Shown here one piece after another: positions 1-7,288 of a stretch of 64,000 nt of DNA. The first letter of the stretch is position 1. The number at the start of each line of letters is the position of its first letter. Source of the stretch: CAYFMP01 sp964344215 (lineage in GTDB: Bacteria; Pseudomonadota; Alphaproteobacteria; Rhodospirillales; Casp-alpha2); contig CAYFMP010000008.1 in the NCBI GenBank assembly GCA_964344215.1, positions 1 through 64,000 of the forward strand. Direction: 5' to 3'. The notes under the pieces were generated by a model. It worked only from the letters and a program-made list of their open reading frames with translations. It was not told the origin of the DNA and did no database searches. Both the position numbers and the translations under genes were made by a program.

Positions 1-59
1 CTTGAATCACACATCATCAAAAATGTGAATCCCTTTTATGGGTATGTGACCTAGGGTCT

Positions 60-443
60 TTAAGGATCGCGGCTCAGGCCTTCGGCTTCCAGGGCGTCCA
101 GGTAGCCCTGCCACAGCTCGTCCTTGCGCTCGCCGAACTCATAGAGCGTGTCCCACGAGTAGATACCCGAATCATGCATGTCGTCAAACTCGATGCGGAC
201 GGCATAATTGCCGACCGGCTCGACGCTCATGATGCCGACATGACGCCGTCCGGCCACCACCGTCTTCTGTCCCGGCCCGTGGCCCTGAACGTCGGCCGAC
301 GGACTTTCGACCCGAAGAAGCTCGGCCGGCAGGCTGAAGGACGTGCCGTCGTCGAAATCGACCTCGAGCGTCTTCTCCTCGCGCTTCAGGCGAATCTCGA
401 CGGGCTGGTGCTTGGTGCCGAAGGTCTCGTTCACGGCGTTCAT
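60..443 (-). CDS. DUF971 domain protein
   Basis: 127 residues, essentially one DUF971 domain (also found at the N-terminus of gamma-butyrobetaine hydroxylases). The family pattern is visible: an N-terminal beta-rich part with EIRLKREEKTLEVDFDDG, then an RIEFDDMHDSGIYSWDTLYEFG segment near residues 83-105, typical of small stand-alone DUF971 proteins that fold like an iron-sulfur assembly domain. The ATG overlaps the stop of the Trm112-like gene by 4 nt (ATGA), so it is the last gene of the leftward thioredoxin/LON/Trm112/DUF971 operon. Its biochemical role is not established. The family assignment is firm, a specific function is not. Confidence 0.85.
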   Translation of the reverse strand: MNAVNETFGTKHQPVEIRLKREEKTLEVDFDDGTSFSLPAELLRVESPSADVQGHGPGQKTVVAGRRHVGIMSVEPVGNYAVRIEFDDMHDSGIYSWDTLYEFGERKDELWQGYLDALEAEGLSRDP

Positions 444-652
444 CCTTGTGTCGATCCCGGCCGGTCGGTCGGGACGTCGAGGCTACGCGCTTCGTCGACC
501 AGCATGATCGGAATACCGTCGCGGATCGGAAAGGCCAGTCGCGCCTTGCGGCTGATCAGCTCTTGCGACTCGGCGTCGTAATCGAGCGGCTCCTTGGTCA
601 CCGGACAGACCAGGATCTCCAGGAGCTTCGGGTCGACTTGACGTTGGATCAC
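440..652 (-). CDS. Trm112-like small protein
   Basis: 70 residues beginning VIQRQVDPKLLEILVCP (GTG start at 652). The core has the usual Trm112/YcaR order: DPKLLEILVCPVTKEPL, a middle ISRKARLAFPIRDGIP and the end MLVDEAR. The reading frame stays open to 772, but the upstream 40 residues are Arg/Pro-rich and unlike the family, and they would overlap the LON gene. The GTG start gives a family-like length. Only one Cys of the usual zinc knuckles is present, as in many bacterial YcaR-type members. The family includes activators of methyltransferases in eukaryotes; its role in bacteria is unclear. It is co-directional with the LON gene (23 nt gap) and overlaps the DUF971 gene. Confidence 0.8.
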   Translation of the reverse strand: MIQRQVDPKLLEILVCPVTKEPLDYDAESQELISRKARLAFPIRDGIPIMLVDEARSLDVPTDRPGSTQG

Positions 653-675
653 GGTCGGTGCCTCTCCTCGGCGGT

Positions 676-1341
676 TCAGTGGCGGGAAGGCGCGCAAGGC
701 GTGCCTATGTCGCGGGCCGCCATCTCCATAAGAGATGTAAGAAGCCTCGACCGTTCGACAAGGGTCGGGCATTCCAAAAGAGCCTGTTTTTCGGCCGGCG
801 CGAAAGGACAGACCATGGCCAGCGTCGTCACCAAGGCCGGGTCGGGTAGCGTCTCGACCGCCTCGAAGTCCAGTTCGGGGTTGGAGTCCACCAGATAGGA
901 CCTGAACGCGGAGAGCAACGCCTCGCGGTCCGGCTTGTCGTCGTCGCCCCGGGCCAGGTCGCCGTCGAACGCGGCATAATCCGGCTCGACCCGTCGGTAG
1001 CCGTCAACCATCTCGAGTTCGCGGACGATATGAAACCGGCAGATGCCGCTGAGCGTGATCAGGTATCTGCCGTCGGCGGTCTCGGAAAACGCCATGATCC
1101 GGCCGACGCAACCGGTTTCGTAAATGGGCGCCGTGTCGCCGACGGTTTGGGTATCGCCGGCCAGCGGCTGGACCATGCCGATCAGCCGGTTCCCTTTGAT
1201 CGCCGCCTCGACCATCTTCACATAGCGGGGCTCGAATATATTCAACGGCAGCCGCCCGCCGGGCAGCAACAATCCGCCGGTCAAAGGAAAGACCGCCAGG
1301 GCGTCCGGCAGAGCCGCCGTCGACGGGTATCCCGCGCTCAT
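676..1341 (-). CDS. LON substrate-binding (PUA-like) domain protein
   Basis: 221 residues consisting of the N-terminal domain of Lon protease without ATPase or protease domains. Visible landmarks are LAVFPLTGGLLLPGGRLPLNIFEPRY (roughly residues 15-40, the classic Lon-N start), GRIMAF, and DGRYLITLSGICRFHIV near residue 100. The ATG at 1341 overlaps the stop of the upstream thioredoxin gene by 4 nt; the frame is open much further upstream, but only as an antiphase shadow of that gene. Stand-alone LON-domain proteins next to a thioredoxin are common in alphaproteobacteria. The function is presumably substrate recognition in protein quality control, which is inference. Confidence 0.85.
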   Translation of the reverse strand: MSAGYPSTAALPDALAVFPLTGGLLLPGGRLPLNIFEPRYVKMVEAAIKGNRLIGMVQPLAGDTQTVGDTAPIYETGCVGRIMAFSETADGRYLITLSGICRFHIVRELEMVDGYRRVEPDYAAFDGDLARGDDDKPDREALLSAFRSYLVDSNPELDFEAVETLPDPALVTTLAMVCPFAPAEKQALLECPTLVERSRLLTSLMEMAARDIGTPCAPSRH

Positions 1342-2363
1342 GAGAACAGAAGCGTCGACAACTGCCGCCGCCCGTCGACGGTAGTGGGGTCGCTCGGCCC
1401 CAATGCCTCGAATATCTTCAGGAGCTGGGTGCGGCCGGCCTCGTCGTTCCAGGCGCGGTCGCGACGGACCAGCTCGACCAGTTCGTTGACGGCTTCTGCG
1501 TTGCGGCCCGCCCCGTAGTGCGCCATTGCCAGATCGAAGCGCGCCTGGTGATCGTCGGGATTGGCGGCGAGGGCCTGCGTGAGGGCTTCGGTGTCGCCCG
1601 ACTGGCCGCCCTGTTCCGAAAGCTCGAAGGCAGACACGGCCGCCGCGATCTCCGACTGTTTGGCAATCTCGTCCGGCAAACTGTCGATGACGCCCTTGGC
1701 CGCTTCCAGGTTGCCGGTCGCCATGGTGGCGCGGATGATGCCGGCGATGGCGGCGGCGTTGGTCGGGTCCTGCATCTGGATCTGCTGATAGATCGCCAAG
1801 GCGGATTCGGCGTCGTCCCGCTCGAGCGCGGCGCTCGCTTCCTCCAGAGCCGCCTCCAACGGTGGTTTGGCGCCTCCCAGAAGCTTGTCGATAAAGGTCT
1901 TGAGCTGGCTTTCCGGCAAGGCGCCCATGAAACCGTCGACGGGCTGCCCGTCCTTGAAGGCATAGACGGCCGGGATCGACTGAATGCGCATCTGCGCCGC
2001 CAGTTCCTGGTTCCGGTCGACGTCGATCTTGACCAGCCGGACCATGCCGCCGGCCGCTCGCACAAGCTTCTCGAGGGCCGGCCCGAGCTGCTTGCAGGGA
2101 CCGCACCACTGTGCCCAGAAATCGACGATGACGGGCACTTGTCTCGATGCCTCGATGACATCGACCGCGAACCTGGCGGTGTCGCTGTCCTTGATGATGT
2201 CGCCGGGCGCCGTCGATGGGGCCGACGCCGCCACCGGCCCCATGCCGGGTTCGACGTAGAGGCCGGTAGCGCCGGCGGCATCGCCGTTGCCTTCCACGGG
2301 ACTGGGATTTTGGCCCGAATTCTGCGGCGAAATGGAGCCGTCCGGGTTCAGTTTGTATTCCAT
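1338..2363 (-). CDS. cnoX: Thioredoxin with C-terminal TPR region (CnoX/YbbN type)
   Basis: 341 residues. A thioredoxin domain spans about residues 57-165 with the redox motif WCGPC at 86-90 and the cis-Pro segment IQSIPAVYAF. A helical TPR-like region follows (ERDDAESALAIYQQ, GNLEAAKGVIDSLP, ARFDLAMAHYGAGRNAEAV), the architecture of the chaperedoxin CnoX/YbbN. Unlike E. coli YbbN, both redox cysteines are kept, as reported for alphaproteobacterial CnoX. The chosen ATG at 2363 has AAGGG five bases upstream; an earlier in-frame ATG at 2402 lacks this. A Gly/Pro-rich N-terminal linker of about 55 residues precedes the domain. It is the first gene of the leftward operon, and its stop overlaps the LON gene start. 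Confidence 0.85.
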   Translation of the reverse strand: MEYKLNPDGSISPQNSGQNPSPVEGNGDAAGATGLYVEPGMGPVAASAPSTAPGDIIKDSDTARFAVDVIEASRQVPVIVDFWAQWCGPCKQLGPALEKLVRAAGGMVRLVKIDVDRNQELAAQMRIQSIPAVYAFKDGQPVDGFMGALPESQLKTFIDKLLGGAKPPLEAALEEASAALERDDAESALAIYQQIQMQDPTNAAAIAGIIRATMATGNLEAAKGVIDSLPDEIAKQSEIAAAVSAFELSEQGGQSGDTEALTQALAANPDDHQARFDLAMAHYGAGRNAEAVNELVELVRRDRAWNDEAGRTQLLKIFEALGPSDPTTVDGRRQLSTLLFS

Positions 2364-2644
2364 GGCCCTTATCGATCCGTTTACGCGGTATTTTCCGACC
2401 ATAGATGGCGCGTCATCGCCGATTGTGCAAGTCGGGATTGCGGCGGACGGCGACGCCCATGCGACCGCGCGGGAGCAGGCCCGGCCCCTCCGCCGAATCC
2501 GCACACGTTTTCGAGGCCCGGCCCCGCGGACGGGTATCGCCGCCGATCGCCGCCCGACCGCCGCCCGGACCGACCGCGCAGGCGCGGCGAAACCTTATCA
2601 TCGTTTAACATCGCCGGGCCGCCCCCGGCCGCCGAGAGGCCAGC

Positions 2645-2740
2645 AAAAGCCAGTAAATGCCGGCGAATGCCCGCCTCCAACGCCGGCCGCTCGGTTTTCC
2701 CCGGAATGCCGACAAATGCCTATGAATGCTCATAAATGCC
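2645..2740. repeat. 10-bp-phased AATGCC heptamer array
   Basis: Copies of a degenerate heptamer RAATGCY begin at 2655, 2665, 2704, 2714, 2724 and 2734, with a weaker AAAAGCC copy at 2645. Within each block the period is exactly 10 bases, about one helical turn. The two blocks are separated by 39 bases. The three bases between heptamers vary, so the conserved unit is the heptamer and not a perfect tandem repeat. On the opposite strand it reads GGCATTT/GGCATTC. This is seen directly. Its role is unknown: a cooperative binding site or a dispersed genomic repeat are both possible. Confidence 0.75.
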
Positions 2741-2758
2741 AATATCGAACTCCCGCCG

Positions 2759-2787
2759 CCCGGATTCAGCCGGAATCCGGGGTTTTT
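2759..2787 (+). terminator. Orphan terminator-like hairpin
   Basis: A perfect 9-bp inverted repeat (CCCGGATTC, 5-nt loop, GAATCCGGG) ends at 2781 and is followed by GTTTTT, the form of an intrinsic terminator read rightward. No rightward gene lies to its left within the window, so it has no obvious client. It may belong to a dispersed repeat. Confidence 0.4.
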
Positions 2788-2959
2788 CGAAACTCGGACC
2801 GGACAAGCCGGGACAAAACCGAACGAAACCTCTGACGACATGGACCTTGTTCCCGCCCTCCTTCGACGTCGCTCAGGATGAAGAATGATCGGCTACGGCC
2901 CCGCTTCCCGGAGCGAGGCGCCCCCGACCGGGGTGTCTGGTCCCTGTCGGTGACGAATT

Positions 2960-2988
2960 CATATATCCTATTAAAGGAACATTGTCAA
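2960..2988 (-). promoter_or_regulatory. Leftward sigma-70-like promoter candidate
   Basis: On the minus strand TTGACA (2988-2983) is followed after exactly 17 bases by TATATG (2965-2960), a near-consensus housekeeping promoter pointing toward the thioredoxin operon about 600 bases away. It lies in AT-rich DNA next to the broken end of the type I transporter fragment. A GGAACATT direct repeat (2976 and 2998) overlaps its upstream side. No start site can be shown. Confidence 0.3.
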
Positions 2989-3803
2989 GAACAAAATGGA
3001 ACATTCCTTTTCACGCGGGCCGGTCGGCACGGCGACGACCGCCCCCGGTGCACCAGCACCTTGTCGACGATCACCATGAAAACGAGCGGCGAGACCAGGG
3101 CGAACGTCTGGATGAAGAACGACGCCATGATGACCTCGCCGAACGGGCGGCGGTACTTGACGACGGCCGGGATGAACCAAGAGATGTCGAAGCGCCGCGC
3201 ATCGCCGGCCAGCGTCGGGCGCGTCGTCAGCAGGATCAGCGTACCGTCCCACATGGCCTCCAGATCGGCTCGGTCGACCGCCTGCGGCTTGCCGACGGCC
3301 GGGTCCTGGATCAGCGCCTTTTCCTCAGGCCCCGCCGAACCTCCCGCCGCACCTTCCGCCGTGCCGACCTTGGCCAGGATGAAGAACGTGCCGTCGCGCT
3401 TGCGCGCGATCGCCGGTAGCGGCGTCCTGTCCAGCCGCGCCCACGTCGTCTCGACGCCGCGCGCCTTGATCTCCAACTCGGAGGCGGCGCGCAGGATATC
3501 GGTCTCGGCGAAGGCCTCGCCCGGCTTGCCCAGCCGGTGGCGAATCTGCTCGGCGTCGGCGTTGACCTCCAGGAAGCGGGCCAGCATCACCAGGCAGGCG
3601 AGCCCGCTATCGACGGCCGCCGCCGAAGATTGTTCCAGCGGCGGCGACTGCCCTGTCGGCGGCCTGCCCGCCGCCGCGTCGCCGGCCGGTGTCCCGGCGC
3701 CGCCGGCCCGATGTTCAGTCGCTTCCCCCAAAATGGCCTCCCAGGTTCGGCCCCGATTCGTCCGCCCGCACGCCGCAAAGCCGGCGAAATTGCGCGAACG
3801 CAT
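2985..3803 (-). pseudogene. Truncated type I secretion ABC transporter (HlyB type)
   Basis: Up to 272 residues that match only the N-terminal third of HlyB-like permease/ATPases (about 700 residues). Visible parts are a C39-like domain (DSGLACLVMLARFLEV, then RDGTFFILAKVG), followed by FDISWFIPAVVKYRRPFGEV and the first transmembrane segment ending LVFMVIVDKVLVHRG. After that Arg-Gly, at about 3040, homology stops and the frame reads 18 unrelated residues to a stop. The remaining membrane segments and the whole ATPase domain (Walker A/B, signature) are missing and were not found in other frames downstream. Low-complexity Gly/Pro/Ala residues fill the N-terminus. It is a deletion remnant, incapable of export on its own. 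The start is uncertain. Confidence 0.8.
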
Positions 3804-3945
3804 AACCCCGCATTCGCGCTAAGGTTATTTCATTTGACCCACCCTAGAAGTGAATTTAGCGTTTCGTCAACAGGCTAACGCGAACCGGCCCGCGGACGAG
3901 GCCGGACACGGGGCGGAAAAAGAATAATCAGGGAGGGAAGCGGCA

Positions 3946-4236
3946 ATGACCCAAGAGGGTGGGGGAACCGATCGTATCTGTGAGCGAGCCAGCGTCGTCG
4001 GGAAAATACTCGATGGAAGCAGGAGTGACCGTATTGCAGAGACCATCATTTCCCAGCCGAAATTCTGTTCGTTTACTCAGCCAAGTCTTTCCGAACGGTC
4101 GCCCAGCAAAACATCAATGTCCCGGTTATCCGCTAGCGCAAGCAAAGGCCCGACTGAGGCTTTGCATAGAGCCCGTGTTCCAAGGCGTCAGAAAGGAGGT
4201 AAAGTTAATTCGAGGAAAAGGGTGAGTTTTGAATGA
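3946..4236 (+). CDS. Doubtful short ORF, possibly a decayed gene start
   Basis: 96 codons beginning MTQEGGGTDR, preceded by a good GGGAGGGAAG ribosome site five bases before the ATG. No domain is recognised. The overlapping +1 frame reads EPIVSVSEPASSGK shortly after the start, so a one-base slip in the run of G at about 3956-3965 could have broken a longer protein; this is a guess. The surrounding 3804-4320 stretch otherwise contains nothing identifiable except a strong AAAGGAGGT at 4192-4200 that has no start codon at normal distance. The base composition is AT-richer than the neighbours to the left. Confidence 0.2.
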   Translation: MTQEGGGTDRICERASVVGKILDGSRSDRIAETIISQPKFCSFTQPSLSERSPSKTSMSRLSASASKGPTEALHRARVPRRQKGGKVNSRKRVSFE

Positions 4237-4320
4237 GTGGGTTCGATTTTAGGCATAGGCCTCTTAAGGCAGCCGATGATTGTTTCTAGAACAACTCACC
4301 GAAATCGGCAGTATTTCGGA

Positions 4321-5319
4321 ATGATGGAACGGATAGCAGTACTACTGGTTTTTCTGTCACTTGGCGTCTCCCCTGTTGATGCAGCCACCGAATTTGTCGA
4401 CGCTGTTACAGCGATTCACTCCGCAGATGGAAAAGCAGCCCAGAAGATACTTGAACCGCTTGCCAAGAACGGCGACGTACGTGCTCTATCATTGCTTGGC
4501 ACTCTTTTTCTGGATGGAGTGTTCTTAGAAAAGAATGTTCCCCGAGCGAAAGAATTACTAGATCGTGCTGCTAACGGAGGCGACCCGCATGCCAAGTACC
4601 AAGTATACGGCCTATTGGGATCAGAAGACGAAATACGAGGTCTCTCCCTAGAACTGGTGAAACAGTACTTGCGTGAAGCAGCAAATGCTGGACATCCGCG
4701 CGCCCAATATTCGTTAGGTGTAGGATTGCTGGTTGGGGAACCCTTCGAAAAGAATATTCGAGAAGCGCGGCATTGGAACTCAAGGGCAGCGAAGAACGGT
4801 GAATGGTTAGTTAATGAAACTAATTTTGTGTTTCGATTTCCATCTTACTTATCAGGGAAAGTCCCAGAAGATTCCTCCCAGTTTATTGAGATACTCAAAG
4901 CTTCCGCGAACGACGGCGCAATGACACCCGGTTTCGTTTTGGGGAGTTTCTACCTAAGCGGGACAGGTGTTCCGCGCGACCCCCGCAAAGCTTTGAAATG
5001 GTTCGCTATAGCCAGTTACAGCGGCCACAAAGACTCGGCCAAATACGTAAAGGAACTGTCAAGTTTACTTGGACCAAAAGACAAGTTTTCGGACCCATGG
5101 TTTGTCAATCACTCTAGGGACAACAATAGTGCCTATGGGAAGGCTGCTGCTTGGTGTGTGGATAAGAAATCGTCGGAATTAAAATGCCTACGCAACGCCC
5201 TAGCGCAACACGACAACTGCCTGCCGCCTTTTTTCCCAGGTTATTTTGATCATTTTCTCTCGTCAGCCGGATACAGCTATTGCCGGGAAAAATTTCTTCT
5301 AGAGGACTCGATCGAATAA
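4321..5319 (+). CDS. Secreted Sel1-repeat protein
   Basis: 332 residues. The N-terminus MMERIAVLLVFLSLGVSPVDA is a signal peptide, so export to the periplasm is expected. The mature part carries several Sel1-like repeats of the TPR superfamily, for example around residues 45-80 (ALSLLGTLFLDGVFLEKN), 120-155 (AQYSLGVGLLVGEPFEKN) and 200-245 (FVLGSFYLSGTGVPRDPRKA). The C-terminal about 70 residues contain four to five Cys and no repeat. The frame is open upstream to a GTG at 4237, but the later ATG pair places the signal peptide at the N-terminus. Sel1 proteins act as protein-interaction scaffolds; the partner is unknown. It is followed 35 nt later by a Ca-binding repeat protein in the same AT-rich block, suggesting joint acquisition. 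Confidence 0.75.
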   Translation: MMERIAVLLVFLSLGVSPVDAATEFVDAVTAIHSADGKAAQKILEPLAKNGDVRALSLLGTLFLDGVFLEKNVPRAKELLDRAANGGDPHAKYQVYGLLGSEDEIRGLSLELVKQYLREAANAGHPRAQYSLGVGLLVGEPFEKNIREARHWNSRAAKNGEWLVNETNFVFRFPSYLSGKVPEDSSQFIEILKASANDGAMTPGFVLGSFYLSGTGVPRDPRKALKWFAIASYSGHKDSAKYVKELSSLLGPKDKFSDPWFVNHSRDNNSAYGKAAAWCVDKKSSELKCLRNALAQHDNCLPPFFPGYFDHFLSSAGYSYCREKFLLEDSIE

Positions 5320-5354
5320 TTGACGGTTAATCGCAATGAGGTGAGAGATTTTTC

Positions 5355-6524
5355 ATGGCAGAATTTAAAGTCCCCGGTTTCACAGCACGGGCTCTTCAAA
5401 AAATCAGCGGAGCAATCCAGACTGATACCCCCTCGTCAATAGGTCGGAAAGCAAGGTCTTCTGTCGCGGCACTCGGACTGCAGGAAGCCGGTGTCTCGGC
5501 GGTAACCATTGGGCGCCTCTCAGAAGGGGAACTTGATGCGGTTACTCAAGCCACTCAATTAGACCGTAGAGATCCGATGGATGTTACTGAATCCTCGCCA
5601 GAGGAAAGACAGTTTCAAAAGGATGTTTATGACAAGTACGTCGAGAGAAGAGACTTCTATGGGTTGGAGGATCCAAAAGCCGAGGAGAAAGCGAGAAAAG
5701 ATGCTGTCGAGCACACATTAGCGATAAGGAACGCCGGCGACCCGGGCGATGCGAACATCAGCAGTGACTTCGGCACCGGAAACCACCCGGCCGAGAGAGA
5801 CAATGAACCCGCTCCTTCCACTCCCAATAATCCGGATAACGAATTCGAAGGAATTGGCGTTACGGGCGATCCCACCTACTATGGGGCGGGCACGGACAGC
5901 AACGACACCTCCGACTCGAACTCAAACGGCAGCCTGGGTTCCACCAACGATCATCAGTTTGGTTCAGGCGGTGGAGGCGGAAGCGACGGCGGCACCGCCG
6001 GCGAGGTCGGTCATCCGGACCATGGGACCTGGCCCATCGTTCTCGATCTCGACGGCGACGGAGCGGAGCTGGTCGACATTTCCGCCTCCACCGCGTTCTA
6101 CGATCTGAACGGCGACGGTTTCAGGACTAACCTGGGTTGGGCTTCGGCCGACGACGGGCTGTTGGCTTTCGACAAGGATTCCGATGGCGCCATCCGTGAC
6201 GGCGACGAGATCTCCTTCGTCTCCTACGTCGAAGGCGCTCAGACCGACCTGGAAGGATTGGTCTATTTCGATTCCAACTCCGACGGCGTGCTCGATTCCA
6301 ACGACACCGATTGGGCCAAGTTCGGCGTGTGGCGGGACTTGGATCAGGACGGCGAGACCGACGCCGGCGAGTTCCAATCGCTGGACGCCCAGGGCATCAC
6401 CTCGATAACGCTGTCGTCGGACGGCGTCGCCGAGGACGTTGGCTCGAACCACATCTTCGGCCGCGGCAGCTACACCATGACCGGCGGGGCGACAGCCGGC
6501 GTCGAGCGCGTTATCGCCGCCTAA
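5355..6524 (+). CDS. Ca-binding repeat protein, type I secretion substrate-like
   Basis: 389 residues with a GAGGTGAGAG ribosome site. Residues 1-130 are an unrecognised charged N-terminal region, about 130-225 are a Gly/Ser/Asn/Asp-rich linker, and 225-389 match the conserved C-terminal part of RTX/hemolysin-type exported proteins: PIVLDLDGDGAELVDIS, FYDLNGDGFRTNLGW, a dozen Asp-rich loops (DKDSDG, DSNSDG, DQDGETDAGE) and a final GSYTMTGG segment. No signal peptide is present, consistent with type I secretion. Nonapeptide GGxGxD arrays are absent. Codon composition changes from AT-richer to GC-rich at about position 6000, so the gene looks chimeric. The nearest type I transporter gene is a truncated remnant at 2985-3803. 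Confidence 0.7.
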   Translation: MAEFKVPGFTARALQKISGAIQTDTPSSIGRKARSSVAALGLQEAGVSAVTIGRLSEGELDAVTQATQLDRRDPMDVTESSPEERQFQKDVYDKYVERRDFYGLEDPKAEEKARKDAVEHTLAIRNAGDPGDANISSDFGTGNHPAERDNEPAPSTPNNPDNEFEGIGVTGDPTYYGAGTDSNDTSDSNSNGSLGSTNDHQFGSGGGGGSDGGTAGEVGHPDHGTWPIVLDLDGDGAELVDISASTAFYDLNGDGFRTNLGWASADDGLLAFDKDSDGAIRDGDEISFVSYVEGAQTDLEGLVYFDSNSDGVLDSNDTDWAKFGVWRDLDQDGETDAGEFQSLDAQGITSITLSSDGVAEDVGSNHIFGRGSYTMTGGATAGVERVIAA

Positions 6525-7009
6525 AACTCCACAACGTCCGGCTCGTGACCGCAGTCACGGATGAAGGCGAGCAGGCCCGCGGGCGCGATCTGCGTCGTCG
6601 CCGTGTTGGTCAGGGGGTGAAAATTGAGCAGATCGAACGCCATCATCTCCCTGTCGAGGACCACCGAGACCCGCCGTTCGAGGTCGTTGATCAAGGCGAA
6701 CGGCGTCACCGAGCCGGGCTCGATACCCAGTACCTCGACGAGCAATTCGGGGCGACCGAAGGACAGCGGCGCCGAGCCGATCCGGTGGCGCAGGTCCTTC
6801 ATATCGATGTCGCGGTCTTCGAGCGCTACGACCAGCCACAGCCGTCCCTTCTTGTCCTTCAAGAACAGGTTCTTGGTGTGGCCGCCCAAGAGATTGCCGC
6901 GCAAGGCCTTGGCTTCCTCGACCGTGAACACCGGCGGGTGTTCGACGGTTCGTGTTTCCAGGCCGAGGTCGCCCAAGCGAGCAAAAAGATCGTCGCGGGT
7001 CGCCGGCAT
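6521..7009 (-). CDS. Prolyl-tRNA deacylase (YbaK/ProX family)
   Basis: 162 residues covering one YbaK/aminoacyl-tRNA-deacylase domain. Key segments are HPPVFTVEEAKAL near residue 24, GGHTKNLFLKDKKG near 42-55 containing the conserved Lys, and GSVTPFALINDLERRVSVVLD near 99-119. These match the ProXp-ala/PrdX group, which hydrolyses Ala-tRNA(Pro) in trans. It is cytosolic and free-standing. The gene is convergent with the Ca-binding protein gene and overlaps its stop by 4 nt. Confidence 0.88.
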   Translation of the reverse strand: MPATRDDLFARLGDLGLETRTVEHPPVFTVEEAKALRGNLLGGHTKNLFLKDKKGRLWLVVALEDRDIDMKDLRHRIGSAPLSFGRPELLVEVLGIEPGSVTPFALINDLERRVSVVLDREMMAFDLLNFHPLTNTATTQIAPAGLLAFIRDCGHEPDVVEF

Positions 7010-7141
7010 GGCGGCGAGTGTACCTTCGCCGACCGCCCTTCCTCAAGGCCGCCGACAACCGCCGGCGACGGGCCAAGATCGACCTTGCAAAGCGGCCGGC
7101 TTTGCGTATGATCTGCCGGCCTTCCGAAATGGAAGCGATAA

Positions 7142-7216
7142 GCGGGCGTAGCTCAGGGGTAGAGCGCAACCTTGCCAAGGTTGAAGTCGTGGGTTCGAAT
7201 CCCATCGCCCGCTCCA
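7142..7216 (+). tRNA. tRNA-Gly (GCC)
   Basis: Cloverleaf seen directly: acceptor GCGGGCG pairs with CGCCCGC, D-arm GCTC..GAGC, anticodon stem AACCT/AGGTT with loop TTGCCAA (anticodon GCC at 7174-7176), T-arm GTGGG..CCCAT with TTCGAAT, discriminator T and an encoded CCA at 7214-7216. No copy of its 3' end was noticed elsewhere in the window that would mark an integrated element. Confidence 0.97.
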
Positions 7217-7288
7217 TCTATCCGCTTTCCTCAAGTCACGAAAATGCCTTTCGACCCGGTTCGGCCGGTCTCCAGGCGATTGCGGCGG

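Larger units (their letters stand above)
2364..2984. other. Gene-poor intergenic stretch with repeats and hairpin
   Basis: About 620 bases with no convincing coding sequence. Reading frames here have no recognisable domains and the base usage is that of spacer DNA. The stretch contains, from left to right, an Arg-codon-rich GC segment, the phased heptamer array (2645-2740), a perfect inverted repeat followed by a T-run (2759-2787), a segment at about 2860-2885 resembling the dispersed 'ttcgac..gctcaggatgaag' type of intergenic repeat, and an AT-rich end with a leftward promoter-like sequence. Together this looks like an accumulation of dispersed repeats beside a decayed gene. Confidence 0.6.

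Noticed and set aside
2645..2740. CRISPR-like array
   Set aside because: Units are 7 bp with 3-bp variable gaps, far below CRISPR repeat and spacer size, and no cas genes are present.
2605..2841. Possible 78-residue protein on the minus strand upstream of the thioredoxin gene
   Set aside because: It is Arg/Gly-rich, contains the phased repeats and has no ribosome site or recognisable similarity; treated as spacer DNA.
2977..3002. GAAC repeats resembling alphaproteobacterial LexA boxes
   Set aside because: The alphaproteobacterial box is GAAC-N7-GAAC. Here the spacers are N8 and N6, so neither pair fits, and no SOS gene is adjacent.
7142..7216. tRNA-Gly as attachment site of an integrated island
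   Set aside because: No integrase gene and no noticed second copy of the tRNA 3' end; the AT-rich block lies on the 5' side of the tRNA.
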